From: CAVPEV01 sp963703555
GTDB taxonomy: Bacteria > Actinomycetota > Actinomycetes > Actinomycetales > Cellulomonadaceae
NCBI GenBank assembly: GCA_963703555.1
Contig: CAVPEV010000044.1
Span: 107,982-171,981, forward strand
Direction: 5' to 3'
DNA length: 64,000 bases
A program made the position numbers and the translations under genes. Shown in pieces: positions 9,375 through 17,197 of the stretch. The notes below the pieces were generated by a model. That model did not search any database. It was given only the letters and a program-made list of their open reading frames with translations, and was not told the DNA's origin. Position 1 is the first letter of the stretch. Every line of letters starts with the position of its first letter.

Positions 9375-9554
9375 TCAGGAGATGCGCTCGTGGTTCTCAC
9401 GCGTCAGCTGCGGGGGCACGTCCGCCTGCTCGTGACCGTTGGCGAGCGTGGTGCTGTGGCCGGCTCCGCAGTGGTCATGGGCCCCGGCGCCATTGACTGG
9501 GCCGTCGCCACCGTGATCCTGGTCGTGGCCACCGTTCTTGAGGTGGTACTTCAT
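9375..9554 (-). CDS. Small His-rich protein, coupled to the histidine kinase remnant
   Basis: A 59-residue frame opens MKYHLKNGGHDQDHGGDG and contains GAHDHCGAGHSTTLANGHEQ. It has nine or more His and one Cys and no hydrophobic segment. The ATG overlaps the kinase stop codon (ATGA), so it was probably translated with the kinase. His-rich composition next to a metal ATPase suggests metal binding or buffering. I know no family for it. It could also be a chance frame within decayed sequence. Confidence 0.45.
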   Translation of the reverse strand: MKYHLKNGGHDQDHGGDGPVNGAGAHDHCGAGHSTTLANGHEQADVPPQLTRENHERIS

Positions 9555-9801
9555 CGCAGTCCCTTCGTGACGGGCGCGTGCCCGTCCAGTTGTTCCCGGA
9601 ACTGGCGGTATGTGTCGAGGTCGATGTCCGCGATGAAGGCTTGCTGAAGATCGCCCCAGGCGGGCGGCAGGTCGATCTCGAACCGTGTCCCGCGACCGGC
9701 CCCGCCGCTGTGCGCCGTGATCGTGCCGCCGTGGGCTTGGGCCAGGGCTTTGACGATCGCCAACCCAGGGCCGTCACCGAGGTGAACTCGGTGCGGGTCA
9801 A
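9551..9801 (-). pseudogene. Fragments of a response regulator DNA-binding domain and a histidine kinase C-terminus
   Basis: The end of a sensor kinase ATPase domain is clear: LAIVKALAQAHGG followed by GAGRGTRFEIDLPPAW and a tail of about 30 residues. Immediately before it, LTRTEF in another frame matches the start of an OmpR-type winged-helix domain. The kinase sensor, dimerisation and N-box regions are missing. A deletion has therefore joined the regulator gene to the last 70 or so codons of its partner kinase. Confidence 0.7.
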
Positions 9802-10140
9802 CGCAACCGGTTCGCCGCCAGCTCGCGGGGCCGAAACGGCTTGGCCATGTAGTCGTCAGCGCCCACCCACAGCCCGATGAAGGCGTCGAGCTCCTCGGTG
9901 CGGGCCGTCAGGATGATGACGTACACGTCGGAGAACGTGCGCACCTGCCAGCAGACCTCGACCCGGTCCAGGCCGGGCAGACCCAGGTCGAGCACAATCA
10001 CCTCGGGGTCATGCTCGCGTGGCAGCTGGACCGCCTCGGCCCGTCGAAGGCCAGGCCGAACTCGAATCCGTCGTGTTCGAGGTAGCCCGCGATCAGGCGC
10101 CAGCGCTTGCTCGTCGTCCACGACCAGGGCACGTCGCGGG
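9802..10140 (-). pseudogene. OmpR-type response regulator receiver domain, frameshifted
   Basis: Receiver-domain pieces occur in two frames. ALVVDDEQAL supplies the acidic pocket, LIAGYLEHDGFEFGLAFDG is helix 1 and strand 2, and PEVIVLDLGLPGLD carries the phospho-acceptor Asp. VYVIILTARTEE and GADDYMAKPFRPRELAA complete the signature including the Lys. Frameshifts near 10040-10110 and loss of the DNA-binding domain make it non-functional. Its place beside a Cu+ ATPase suggests it once belonged to a metal-responsive two-component system. Confidence 0.8.
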
Positions 10141-10335
10141 TCGGGTCTCGGTGCGTCCGTGCCGTCAGTGTGCCCACCGCGGAACTGATGCCGGCACTGC
10201 GGCAGTGCAGGTGGGCGCCAACTTCATCGAACCTTGACGGAAACGACACCGCCTGCGCTGGACGTCGCACCGACGATCGATCGTGGTGCTGGTCTGTCAC
10301 ATCTGCCAGCTCGCGCCCCTCGGCAGATCGGAGAC

Positions 10336-10656
10336 ATGGTGAGCCCAGCCCCGTCCGGCATCGTCCGGATCACGGTCGTGCCATCGCCGGCGTGCCACTT
10401 CTGCGACGACGCGGACCGCACCCTGGCCGAGCTGGCGTCCACGTTCGTGTTCGACGTCGAGCGGGTGCCCATCGAGACCCCCGACGGTCGGCACCTGGTC
10501 GCCGAGCACCGACCTGCCCTGGCTCCGCTGGTGCTGGTCGACGGGGAGTACTTCAGCTCCGGGCGCCTGCCTCGCAAGAAGCTGACCCAGCTGCTGGCGA
10601 CCCGGGCGACCCGCCTCGACGGCGCCGCTGGCATGGTGGCTCCCAGTGGGCACTGA
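10336..10656 (+). CDS. Glutaredoxin-like protein
   Basis: The protein has 106 residues, with a CxxC active site at Cys20-Cys23 in SPACHFCDDADRTL and a cis-Pro strand LAPLVLVDGEYF. A GGAG lies 6 bases before the chosen ATG; the longer frame from a TTG upstream is not preferred. The last codons overlap the start of the CcdA-like gene by 11 bases, so the two are co-translated. It is probably a cytoplasmic thiol reductant supplying or using electrons moved by CcdA. Confidence 0.8.
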   Translation: MVSPAPSGIVRITVVPSPACHFCDDADRTLAELASTFVFDVERVPIETPDGRHLVAEHRPALAPLVLVDGEYFSSGRLPRKKLTQLLATRATRLDGAAGMVAPSGH

Positions 10657-11662
10657 GCTCCTGGCGTCGCCCGTCGGCGGGGACCTGCTGACCGGCGGCA
10701 GCGTCGTTGCGGCTTTCCTCGCCGGCGGCGTGGCGCTGTTCGCGCCGTGCTGCATCGTGTTCCTCGCCCCCAGCTACCTGGCGGCGGCGGTGAAGAACGC
10801 CCGCTGGCGGCTGCTGCCGCTGACGTTCGTCTTCGCTGCCGGCCTGGCTCTCGTCCTGGTCCCGCTCACCCTCGGCGCCAGTGTCCTGGCCGGCGCAATC
10901 GCCCGGTACCACGCGCCGCTGTACTACACCGGCGGCGCGCTGATGGTCGCGCTGGCCGTCCTCACGCTGTCCGGACGGATGTGGTCGCTGCCGTCGTTCG
11001 TCCGGGCGCCGGACACCACCCGTGCCGACAGTGGGAGCTTCTTCGCGCTCGGCGTGTTCTCCGGCATTGCGTCGTCGTGCTGCGCGCCCGTGCTCGTCGG
11101 AGTCATGACGTTGTCCGCGCTGGCCGCCAGTCCGGTCGGTGGCCTCGTGCTGGGCCTGGCGTACGTGTTCGGCATGGTGTTCCCGCTGTTCGTCATGGCC
11201 CTCCTGTGGGACAAGGCGAAGTTGAACGAGCGCCGGTTCTGGCGCGCCAGGCCCGTCCGCGTCCGCCTGGCCGGCCGTGTCCTGGTCACCAACACCGTCA
11301 ACCTGATCGTCGCTGTCGGCTTCTTCACGATGGGCATCGCGATCATCGCCCTGGCCGACGAGAAAGACATGTCCCGCGGTAGCGCGGCACAGACCTGGAT
11401 CTCCGACCGGCTCACCACCACGTTCCTGCGCATCCAGGACTGGGCCTCCCCCGTCCCTGAGGTGCTCCAAGCGCTGCTGCTGTTCCTCGTCGTCGCCGCT
11501 CTGGTCGCGGCCACCCTCACCGACCGCCGCAATGTCGTCGCCCCCGCCCGCCGGGGCGGCAACCCGGGCGACCCGGCGGACCCGGCGGACACCACCGACA
11601 CCGACTCGCTCCAGGACACCCGGTCCTGCCACCCGACACCCGCATCGAGGACTCAGCCATGA
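10646..11662 (+). CDS. CcdA-type membrane thiol:disulfide electron transporter
   Basis: The 338-residue protein has six to seven transmembrane helices. The paired redox sites are GVALFAPCCIVFLAP in helix 1 and GIASSCCAPVLVGV in helix 4, each with the Cys next to Pro or Ala expected of CcdA/DsbD-beta proteins. The two extra neighbouring Cys give CC pairs. The GTG start lies inside the preceding gene, and the end overlaps the next gene (ATGA). The C-terminal tail of about 45 residues is Pro/Asp/Thr-rich and probably unstructured. It should carry reducing power across the membrane to the anchored redoxin encoded next. Confidence 0.88.
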   Translation: MGTELLASPVGGDLLTGGSVVAAFLAGGVALFAPCCIVFLAPSYLAAAVKNARWRLLPLTFVFAAGLALVLVPLTLGASVLAGAIARYHAPLYYTGGALMVALAVLTLSGRMWSLPSFVRAPDTTRADSGSFFALGVFSGIASSCCAPVLVGVMTLSALAASPVGGLVLGLAYVFGMVFPLFVMALLWDKAKLNERRFWRARPVRVRLAGRVLVTNTVNLIVAVGFFTMGIAIIALADEKDMSRGSAAQTWISDRLTTTFLRIQDWASPVPEVLQALLLFLVVAALVAATLTDRRNVVAPARRGGNPGDPADPADTTDTDSLQDTRSCHPTPASRTQP

Positions 11663-12291
11663 CCTCCGGATCGGCCACCAAGCGCGCCCAAGAACGCCAA
11701 GAAGTCCTGCACGGGTTACAGGCTGACCAGGCCGCGGCCCAACGCAGGCACCGCCTCATCGTCGGCGGCATCTGGACCGTCGCCCTGCTCGTCGTCGCCG
11801 GGCTCGTCACCGCCGCACTGCTGTCCTCCCGTCCGACGCAGGACACCGCCAGCCGCATGGCACCGGACTTCACGCTCACCGACTCCGACGGCGGCAGCCA
11901 CACGCTGTCCGCACTGCGGGGCCACCCGGTACTGCTGTACTTCTCCGAGGGCGCCGGCTGCGACGCGTGCATCGTTCAGCAGGCCAAGATCGAGGCCGAC
12001 CCTGGGTTCGCCGCAGCGGGCATCACCGAGCTGCCGATCGTCATGAACACGGCCGAGCAGATCAACGCCGACCGGCAGCGACTGGGCGGCAAGGACGCCT
12101 TCCTGCTCGACGACGGCACCATCTCCCAGCAGTACGGGATGCTCGGCACCGGCATGCACGCCGGCCTGCCCGGACACGGGTTCGTCCTGGTGGACGCGGC
12201 CGGGAACCAGGTGTGGAAGGGCGACTACCCCTCGATGTGGATCGACCCCAAGGACCTGCTCAGCCTCGTCAAGGGCAAGCTCGGTCTCTAG
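11659..12291 (+). CDS. Membrane-anchored redoxin (TlpA/ResA-like)
   Basis: The protein has 210 residues, with a charged start, one transmembrane helix at about 33-55 and then an AhpC/TSA-redoxin domain. It opens APDFTLTDSDGG and has the active site GAGCDACIV (Cys101, Cys104). The CDAC motif replaces the usual CPPC, and the C-terminal half resembles peroxiredoxin-like dehydrogenase folds. The domain should face outside the membrane. Overlap with the CcdA gene implies CcdA is its reductant. Candidate clients are the Cys- and metal-containing exported proteins of this island. Confidence 0.85.
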   Translation: MTSGSATKRAQERQEVLHGLQADQAAAQRRHRLIVGGIWTVALLVVAGLVTAALLSSRPTQDTASRMAPDFTLTDSDGGSHTLSALRGHPVLLYFSEGAGCDACIVQQAKIEADPGFAAAGITELPIVMNTAEQINADRQRLGGKDAFLLDDGTISQQYGMLGTGMHAGLPGHGFVLVDAAGNQVWKGDYPSMWIDPKDLLSLVKGKLGL

Positions 12292-12323
12292 ACCGCACCA
12301 CTCGAACACCGGAGGACTGCACC

Positions 12324-12482
12324 ATGCCCAGATGTCGCCACGCCCATGACGAGCGCCAGGACCACACCTGCACCGACGAGTGCACCTGCGAGCACCACAC
12401 GGCCTCGACGCTCGTCGCCGTTCACGACGACGCCCCGGCGCTGGCGCCCCGCACGCCCGAGCCACCCACCCGGGCAGCCTGA
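12324..12482 (+). CDS. 52-residue Cys/His-rich protein, possible metal-binding peptide
   Basis: The protein reads MPRCRHAHDERQDHTCTDEC and then TCEHHTASTL, with Cys at 4, 16, 20 and 22 and His at 6, 8, 14, 24, 25 and 34 in the first 35 residues. A Pro/Ala-rich tail follows. GGAGGA lies 7 bases before the ATG, a strong ribosome binding site for a real gene. It lies 32 bases after the redoxin gene in the same operon. The Cys/His clustering resembles small metallothioneins, but I recognise no named family. A cytoplasmic Cu or Zn buffer is inferred. Confidence 0.65.
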   Translation: MPRCRHAHDERQDHTCTDECTCEHHTASTLVAVHDDAPALAPRTPEPPTRAA

Positions 12483-12516
12483 CCCCGAGCGGGTCGGACG
12501 CCAGAGCGGACCCCCC

Positions 12517-13317
12517 ATGCGACCGGTCCTGTTCTCCTTCCTCGGCTTCGACGTTCAGTCCTACGGCCTGAGCAAAGGCCTGGCCGCGCTGCTGGCCGCC
12601 TTCCTGCTCGGCGGTGCTTTCGCCCGGCGCGGGCTGAAGAAGGACGACGCCTACTCGCTGGTGATCTGGGCCACGATCTGGGGCTTCGTCGGCGCCAAGG
12701 TCTACTTCCTGCTCGAGCACACCGGTGAGATCACCTGGCACCACCTGGGCGGGTCCGGGTTCACCTGGTACGGCGGCCTGATCGGCGGCATCGCCACCTT
12801 CCTGGTCATCATCCGCCGCCGCCACCTGCCCGCCGCCTTCGTCGTCGACGCCGCGGCCATCCCCCTGACCTTGGCCTACGGGGTTGGCCGAATCGGCTGC
12901 TGGCTGTCCGGCGACGGCACCTACGGCAAGCCCACCAGCCTGCCCTGGGGCGAGTGCTTCCCCAACGGCATGGTCGCCACCGACGTGCCCGTGCACCCCA
13001 CGCCGCTGTACGAGGTGTTCGCCGCACTGTTCATCGCCGCGATCCTGTGGTGGCGGCAGCGGCGCAGCCGCCCGCCACTGGAGCTGCTCGGGGCGTACCT
13101 GATCCTCTCCGCCATCTCCCGATTCCTCGTCGAGATCCTGCGGGTCAACACCCCCGTCCTGTTGGGGCTCACCCAGCCGCAGCTGTGGGCGATCGCCAGC
13201 ATCCTCGCCGGCGCCGCGATCATCGTCCACGGCCGCCTGCGCCCATGGAGCGCCGAGCCCATCGCCCCGGTCAGCGACGGCGGAACCGCCGGGACGCACA
13301 ACTTCATCAAGGCTTGA
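12517..13317 (+). CDS. lgt: Divergent prolipoprotein diacylglyceryl transferase (Lgt) paralogue
   Basis: The 266-residue protein has about seven transmembrane helices and the Lgt layout. It keeps WYGGLIGG, the signature GRIGCWLSGDGTYG, HPTPLYEV and the final SRFLVEILR with Arg and Glu. Compared with E. coli Lgt, the essential Asn146 of GRxGN is Cys here, Glu151 aligns with Asp, and the His of HGGLIG is Tyr. It lies between the Cys/His peptide and the DUF305 lipoprotein, so it may modify that lipoprotein. The changed residues mean the reaction is not certain. A housekeeping lgt is presumably elsewhere. Confidence 0.8.
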   Translation: MRPVLFSFLGFDVQSYGLSKGLAALLAAFLLGGAFARRGLKKDDAYSLVIWATIWGFVGAKVYFLLEHTGEITWHHLGGSGFTWYGGLIGGIATFLVIIRRRHLPAAFVVDAAAIPLTLAYGVGRIGCWLSGDGTYGKPTSLPWGECFPNGMVATDVPVHPTPLYEVFAALFIAAILWWRQRRSRPPLELLGAYLILSAISRFLVEILRVNTPVLLGLTQPQLWAIASILAGAAIIVHGRLRPWSAEPIAPVSDGGTAGTHNFIKA

Positions 13318-13409
13318 TCGCATCGCAGACGGACCGCAATCAACTGTACCGGAGGCTAGGACCAAGGTCCCGGTCTCGGGACGGCCGTTCGAACTTCGAG
13401 GAGACACCG

Positions 13410-14048
13410 TTGCGTATCCGACACACCGCCGCCCTGAGCGCCCCGCTCCTGGCCGCCGGGCTCGCCCTGGCCGGCTGCTCCACCACCGCGTCCGAGCCCT
13501 TGACGCCGAGCACGACAACGACAGCCAGCGAGCAGGCACCCAGCACGACCGCCACGGTGGGCGCCGCCAACCAGGCCGACGTGCAGTTCGCCCAGATGAT
13601 GATCGTCCATCACCAAGGCGCCCTCGACATGGCCCGGCTGGCGGCCGACCGCGCAGCCCGCCCCGAGGTGCGCGAGCTCGCCGCGGACATCGAGGCGGCC
13701 CAGCAGCCGGAGATCGACACCATGACCGGCTGGCTGGCCGAGTGGGACGCCGCGCCCCTGGCCTCCGGCGGCGCGATGCCCGGTATGGACCACGGGGCGA
13801 TGAGCGAGTCCGGGGAAGGCGGCATGGCCAGCGACCAATCCATGACCCAACTGCAGAACGCGTCCGGGGCGGACTTCGACCGGCTCTTCCTGCAGCTGAT
13901 GACCATCCACCACCAGGGCGCCGTAGACATGTCCGAAACAGAGGTCAACGCCGGTCAGAACGCCGCAGCGACCGCCCTGGCCCACAAGATCATCGTCGAC
14001 CAGACCGCCGAGATCGACCTCATGGCCAAGCTGCTGGACGGTGAGTAG
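13410..14048 (+). CDS. DUF305 lipoprotein
   Basis: The TTG start lies 6 bases after GAGGAGA. A signal peptide ends in a lipobox LALAGC, giving lipidated Cys23, followed by a Ser/Thr linker of about 30 residues. Two DUF305 repeats carry FAQMMIVHHQGALDMA and LQLMTIHHQGAVDMS, each with paired His, joined by a Met/His segment (GGAMPGMDHGAM) that looks like a copper site. DUF305 proteins are ferritin-like four-helix bundles commonly found in copper resistance clusters. It is anchored outside the membrane and probably binds metal. It ends the operon that begins with the glutaredoxin. Confidence 0.88.
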   Translation: MRIRHTAALSAPLLAAGLALAGCSTTASEPLTPSTTTTASEQAPSTTATVGAANQADVQFAQMMIVHHQGALDMARLAADRAARPEVRELAADIEAAQQPEIDTMTGWLAEWDAAPLASGGAMPGMDHGAMSESGEGGMASDQSMTQLQNASGADFDRLFLQLMTIHHQGAVDMSETEVNAGQNAAATALAHKIIVDQTAEIDLMAKLLDGE

Positions 14049-14283
14049 CCAGGGTTCGGACACTCCGAGCGGGCGCACCGCGTTCGACCCCTAGTGCCGG
14101 CCGAGGCGCGCAGCGTGGAAGCTGAACGGCGTGAGCGAGTGGAAACGTGCTGTTCATCTCAAGCTATGGGCCAGCTACTCGGAGGGCCTTCCAGTCGACG
14201 TCACCACCCCATGGCGTCGGCGTCGCTAAATGCGGCGCAGGGGGTTCGGCAGAGTCCCCGATCCACGATCGCCCGACGTGCGG

Positions 14284-15441
14284 TCAGTACCGGAGGACGG
14301 CAGCGAGGTCCGCCCCGCCGGGCAGAGCCAGGTCCGGCGACGCGTGCACCTGCCCACCCTGGACGAGGGTGTCCGCCGCGGCCCGGTCCATCAGCTCGCA
14401 GCGTGCGAACCTCTCGTCGGCGCCGAGCCGGACGACGGTGGGTTTGCCGGTCGACGACGGCTCCCCGCACCGGGCGCTCCCGGGCAGGAACACAGCGGCG
14501 ACCCGACCATGGCTGGCGGCATCCGCCACAGCCTGCAGGTCGATCGACACCCGACCGGTGTCCTGCAGCTCAGCGAGCTGAGCGAGAGCGCCGCGGGCCC
14601 GTTCCTCCAGGATGCCGGCGATGACCGGCCAGGCGATCTCGTGGAGCTCCGCCGCGCTGAGGTCGTCGGGGTTCCGCTCGACGGCGTCCGCGAGCACGTG
14701 CGGATAGTCGTTCAGCCCCCGGTACATCGCCACCACCTCGGTGAGACCCACCAGGACCATCGGAAGGTCCTGGTTCCCGAGATAGTCACGCAGCCCGTCG
14801 GCGACCTGGCGGAGGAACCAGCGGACATCCTCCTTCGTGTCGGACGAGTCCCGGGCGCCGTAACCGTAGAAGATGGCAGGACCGCCTCGCCCCGCGGGGG
14901 AGACCGGGCGCGCCATGGCGTCGGAGCGGGGCTCCGCCGGCTCGGTGACGTCGAGCAGGCTGGTGGGAACCGCGCCCAGCTCGAGCTCCTCGATGCGGTC
15001 ACGGCTGCCGCCGAACAGCCGCACCATGCGCTGGCTCAGCGCGAGCACGAGGAAGTGCTCATCACCGCTGAGCAGTCGGAGCAACGGCCCGATGACGAAG
15101 CGGTTCCCGACGGTGGCGACCTCCGGCAACGTCATAGGGACGCGGAACACCTTCGACCAGCCGGGTCGCAGATACATCGCGAGACCGTCGCTCATGTACT
15201 GCCACGCCATCGCATCGCGCTGCAGCGCCCGGGCCGGGAAGAGCAGGTCCTCGATCTGGCGCGGGCGAACGCCCTGCTCGGTGAGCGCCGACTCGACCCC
15301 GGCCAGCAGGTTCTTGAACCGCAGGGGATCACCCTGCACGTCCGCACCGGACCGGTGCGTCGGCAGGAACATGCAGATGTGCTCGCCCCCGTCGTCGGTA
15401 CGCGTCAGCATCTCCAGATCGGCCCTGGTCACAAGGTCCAT
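14284..15441 (-). CDS. Bacterial archaeo-eukaryotic release factor-like protein (baeRF family)
   Basis: The 385-residue protein opens with DLEMLTRTDDGGEHICMFLP. It contains RFKNLLAGVESALTEQGV, LQRDAMAWQYMSDGLAMYLR and VGNRFVIGPLLRLLSGDEHF, the pattern of baeRF_family3-type proteins. These are distant relatives of eRF1/pelota and of hibernation factors. The C-terminal RVSIDLQAVADAASHGRVAA fits the release-factor core. The biochemical role in bacteria is unresolved; ribosome rescue or stress-linked hibernation is the leading idea. It is on the same strand as the DUF302 gene, 111 bases downstream, possibly under the same operator. Confidence 0.75.
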   Translation of the reverse strand: MDLVTRADLEMLTRTDDGGEHICMFLPTHRSGADVQGDPLRFKNLLAGVESALTEQGVRPRQIEDLLFPARALQRDAMAWQYMSDGLAMYLRPGWSKVFRVPMTLPEVATVGNRFVIGPLLRLLSGDEHFLVLALSQRMVRLFGGSRDRIEELELGAVPTSLLDVTEPAEPRSDAMARPVSPAGRGGPAIFYGYGARDSSDTKEDVRWFLRQVADGLRDYLGNQDLPMVLVGLTEVVAMYRGLNDYPHVLADAVERNPDDLSAAELHEIAWPVIAGILEERARGALAQLAELQDTGRVSIDLQAVADAASHGRVAAVFLPGSARCGEPSSTGKPTVVRLGADERFARCELMDRAAADTLVQGGQVHASPDLALPGGADLAAVLRY

Positions 15442-15552
15442 CCGACACCTGCCTCAGATCGTCGCCGCCAGCTGAGCCTCAGTGCCCAGCACCTCCGACT
15501 GTACGGCTACCCGATGGACCCGCGGCCGGGTCCCGCGATCCGGCGGCCCGGG

Positions 15553-15948
15553 TCACCCCCGTGCGAGGCTGTCCACCGCCGTCCGCAACCGGTCGGCGGC
15601 CTCGTCGGCGACGGGTGTCAGGGCCTCGTTGCCGGTGACGGTCACCATGACCTGGGGATCGAGCGCCTCGACGACGGTGCGGCCGTCGCCTGCGATACGC
15701 ACCACGACGGTGCAGGGCAGCAGCAGACCGATGGACTCCTCCGTCCCGAGCGCGCGGTGCGCCAGGGCCGGGTTGCACACGCCGAGGATGGTCTGCGCCG
15801 GCACGTCGACGCCGAGCTTGCCCTTCAGCGTCGCCGCCATGTCGATCTCGGTCACGACGCCGAACCCCTCGTCTGCCAGCGCGCTCCGCACGGCCGCGAC
15901 CGCCTCGTCGAAGCCGAGACCCACCGTAGTGCTGATGCCGTAGCTCAT
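15553..15948 (-). CDS. DUF302 protein
   Basis: This is a single DUF302 domain of 131 residues. It opens MSYGISTTVGLGFDEAVAAV, then EGFGVVTEIDMAATLKGKLG, ILGVCNPALAHRAL and GLLLPCTVVVR. GGAGGG lies 6 bases before the ATG. DUF302 has a compact alpha/beta fold, no signal peptide and frequent association with thiol, sulfide and copper stress genes. Cys in GVCNP and LLPCT are the conserved positions. A CsoR-like palindrome lies about 90 bases upstream, indicating induction by copper together with copA. Confidence 0.85.
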   Translation of the reverse strand: MSYGISTTVGLGFDEAVAAVRSALADEGFGVVTEIDMAATLKGKLGVDVPAQTILGVCNPALAHRALGTEESIGLLLPCTVVVRIAGDGRTVVEALDPQVMVTVTGNEALTPVADEAADRLRTAVDSLARG

Positions 15949-16038
15949 CGGAACCCTCCGGGTGCTCGATGGCGCGCGCCGCGGAGAGGCTGACGCACGG
16001 GGCGACGGCGTCGAGGGACGTCGACCACCCTCCACACC

Positions 16039-16054
16039 ATACCCCTGGGGGTAT
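16039..16054. promoter_or_regulatory. CsoR-like operator upstream of DUF302
   Basis: ATACCCCTGGGGGTAT is a perfect inverted repeat with the same 7-base arms as the site at 8595-8611; only the 2-3 central bases differ. It lies between the aldo/keto reductase stop (16083) and the DUF302 start (15948), both on the minus strand, so it controls DUF302 and perhaps the baeRF gene behind it. Confidence 0.7.
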
Positions 16055-16082
16055 TCGCTCACCGAGCCGACAGCTCCGGGCG

Positions 16083-17114
16083 TCAGCGGCCACCGTCGAT
16101 CCGGCGGGACCGCTGCTCGGCCCCCCCGGTGCCGTAGGGATAGTCGTCGATCGGCGGGGCGCTCACGGCGTCGAGCCGAGCACGCTCCTCCTCGCCCAGC
16201 ACGAGCCCGACGGCACCGAGGTTGTCCGCCAGCTGGTGCAGGCTGCGCACCCCGAGGATCACCGACGTCACCCCGGGCCGTCCCGAGAGCCAGGCGAGCG
16301 AGACCTGCGCGGGCGAGGCACCGTGACCCCGAGCGACCTCGCGCACGGCGTCGACGATCCGCCAGGTGCGCTCCTGGGCGTTGCGCGCCTCCCACGCCTC
16401 CATGCCGCGCGTGGGGTCCTCCCCCAGCCGGGTCGCGCCGATGGGCAGGACGTCACGCTCGTACTTCCCGGTCAGCCAGCCGCCGGCCAGCGGCGACCAC
16501 GGCAGAAGGCCCAGCCCCGCGTCGAGGACCGCCGGGACGATCTCGTGCTCGATGCCACGGGTCAGCAGGTTGTACTGCGGCTGCAGCGTGACCGGCAGGT
16601 TCCAGCCGTGCCTCGCCGCGACGTGGACGGCCTTGGTGAGCTGCCAGCCGAGGTAGTTCGAGAAGCCGTAGTAGCCGATAGCCCCACTGCGCACCGCGTC
16701 GTCGAGGAAGCCCAACGTCTCCTCGATCGGGGTGAGCGGGTCCCACGCGTGCATCTGGTAGAGGTCGATGTGCTCGACACCGAGGCGGCGCAGCGAGGCG
16801 TGCAGCGCGAGGCGCAGGTGGCGGCGCGAGGTCCCGAGGTCGTTCGGACCGTGTCCCGTCGGGAAGCGGCCCTTCGTCGCGATGACGACCTGGCGGGCCT
16901 CGGTGGGGTGCGCCGCCAGCCAGCGGCCGACGATCTCCTCGCTGGCGCCCGCGCTGTAGACGTCGGCGGTGTCGATGAGGTTGCCGCCGGCCGCCACGTA
17001 GGCGTCGATGATCGCGTGGGAGGTGGCCTCGTCGGCCTCGGCACCGAAGGTCATGGTGCCGAGCGCCTGCTCGAAGACGGCCACCCCGCTGCGGCCGAGT
17101 GTGCGGTAGGACAT
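16083..17114 (-). CDS. Aldo/keto reductase
   Basis: The 343-residue (beta/alpha)8 oxidoreductase carries the catalytic tetrad Asp and Tyr in GNLIDTADVYSAGASEEIVG, Lys in VIATKGRF and His in DLYQMHAWD. The NADPH-binding end includes VTSVILGVRSLHQLADNL. It resembles the AKR group related to voltage-gated K+ channel beta subunits and sugar-type reductases. The substrate is unknown. The gene is monocistronic. The DUF302 operator begins downstream of its stop. Confidence 0.9.
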   Translation of the reverse strand: MSYRTLGRSGVAVFEQALGTMTFGAEADEATSHAIIDAYVAAGGNLIDTADVYSAGASEEIVGRWLAAHPTEARQVVIATKGRFPTGHGPNDLGTSRRHLRLALHASLRRLGVEHIDLYQMHAWDPLTPIEETLGFLDDAVRSGAIGYYGFSNYLGWQLTKAVHVAARHGWNLPVTLQPQYNLLTRGIEHEIVPAVLDAGLGLLPWSPLAGGWLTGKYERDVLPIGATRLGEDPTRGMEAWEARNAQERTWRIVDAVREVARGHGASPAQVSLAWLSGRPGVTSVILGVRSLHQLADNLGAVGLVLGEEERARLDAVSAPPIDDYPYGTGGAEQRSRRIDGGR

Positions 17115-17197
17115 GGTTCTCCCTTGAGCTTCTGGCGACAGGGACGGCCTGGGTCGCCTCCAAGCCTAGTGACGGCCCAGCGGGTCGGCACGGCTGG

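Noticed and set aside
14049..14283. GTTCGACCC at 14082-14090, resembling a tRNA T-loop or att site
   Set aside because: Flanking bases do not form a T-arm or acceptor stem, and no integrase lies near.
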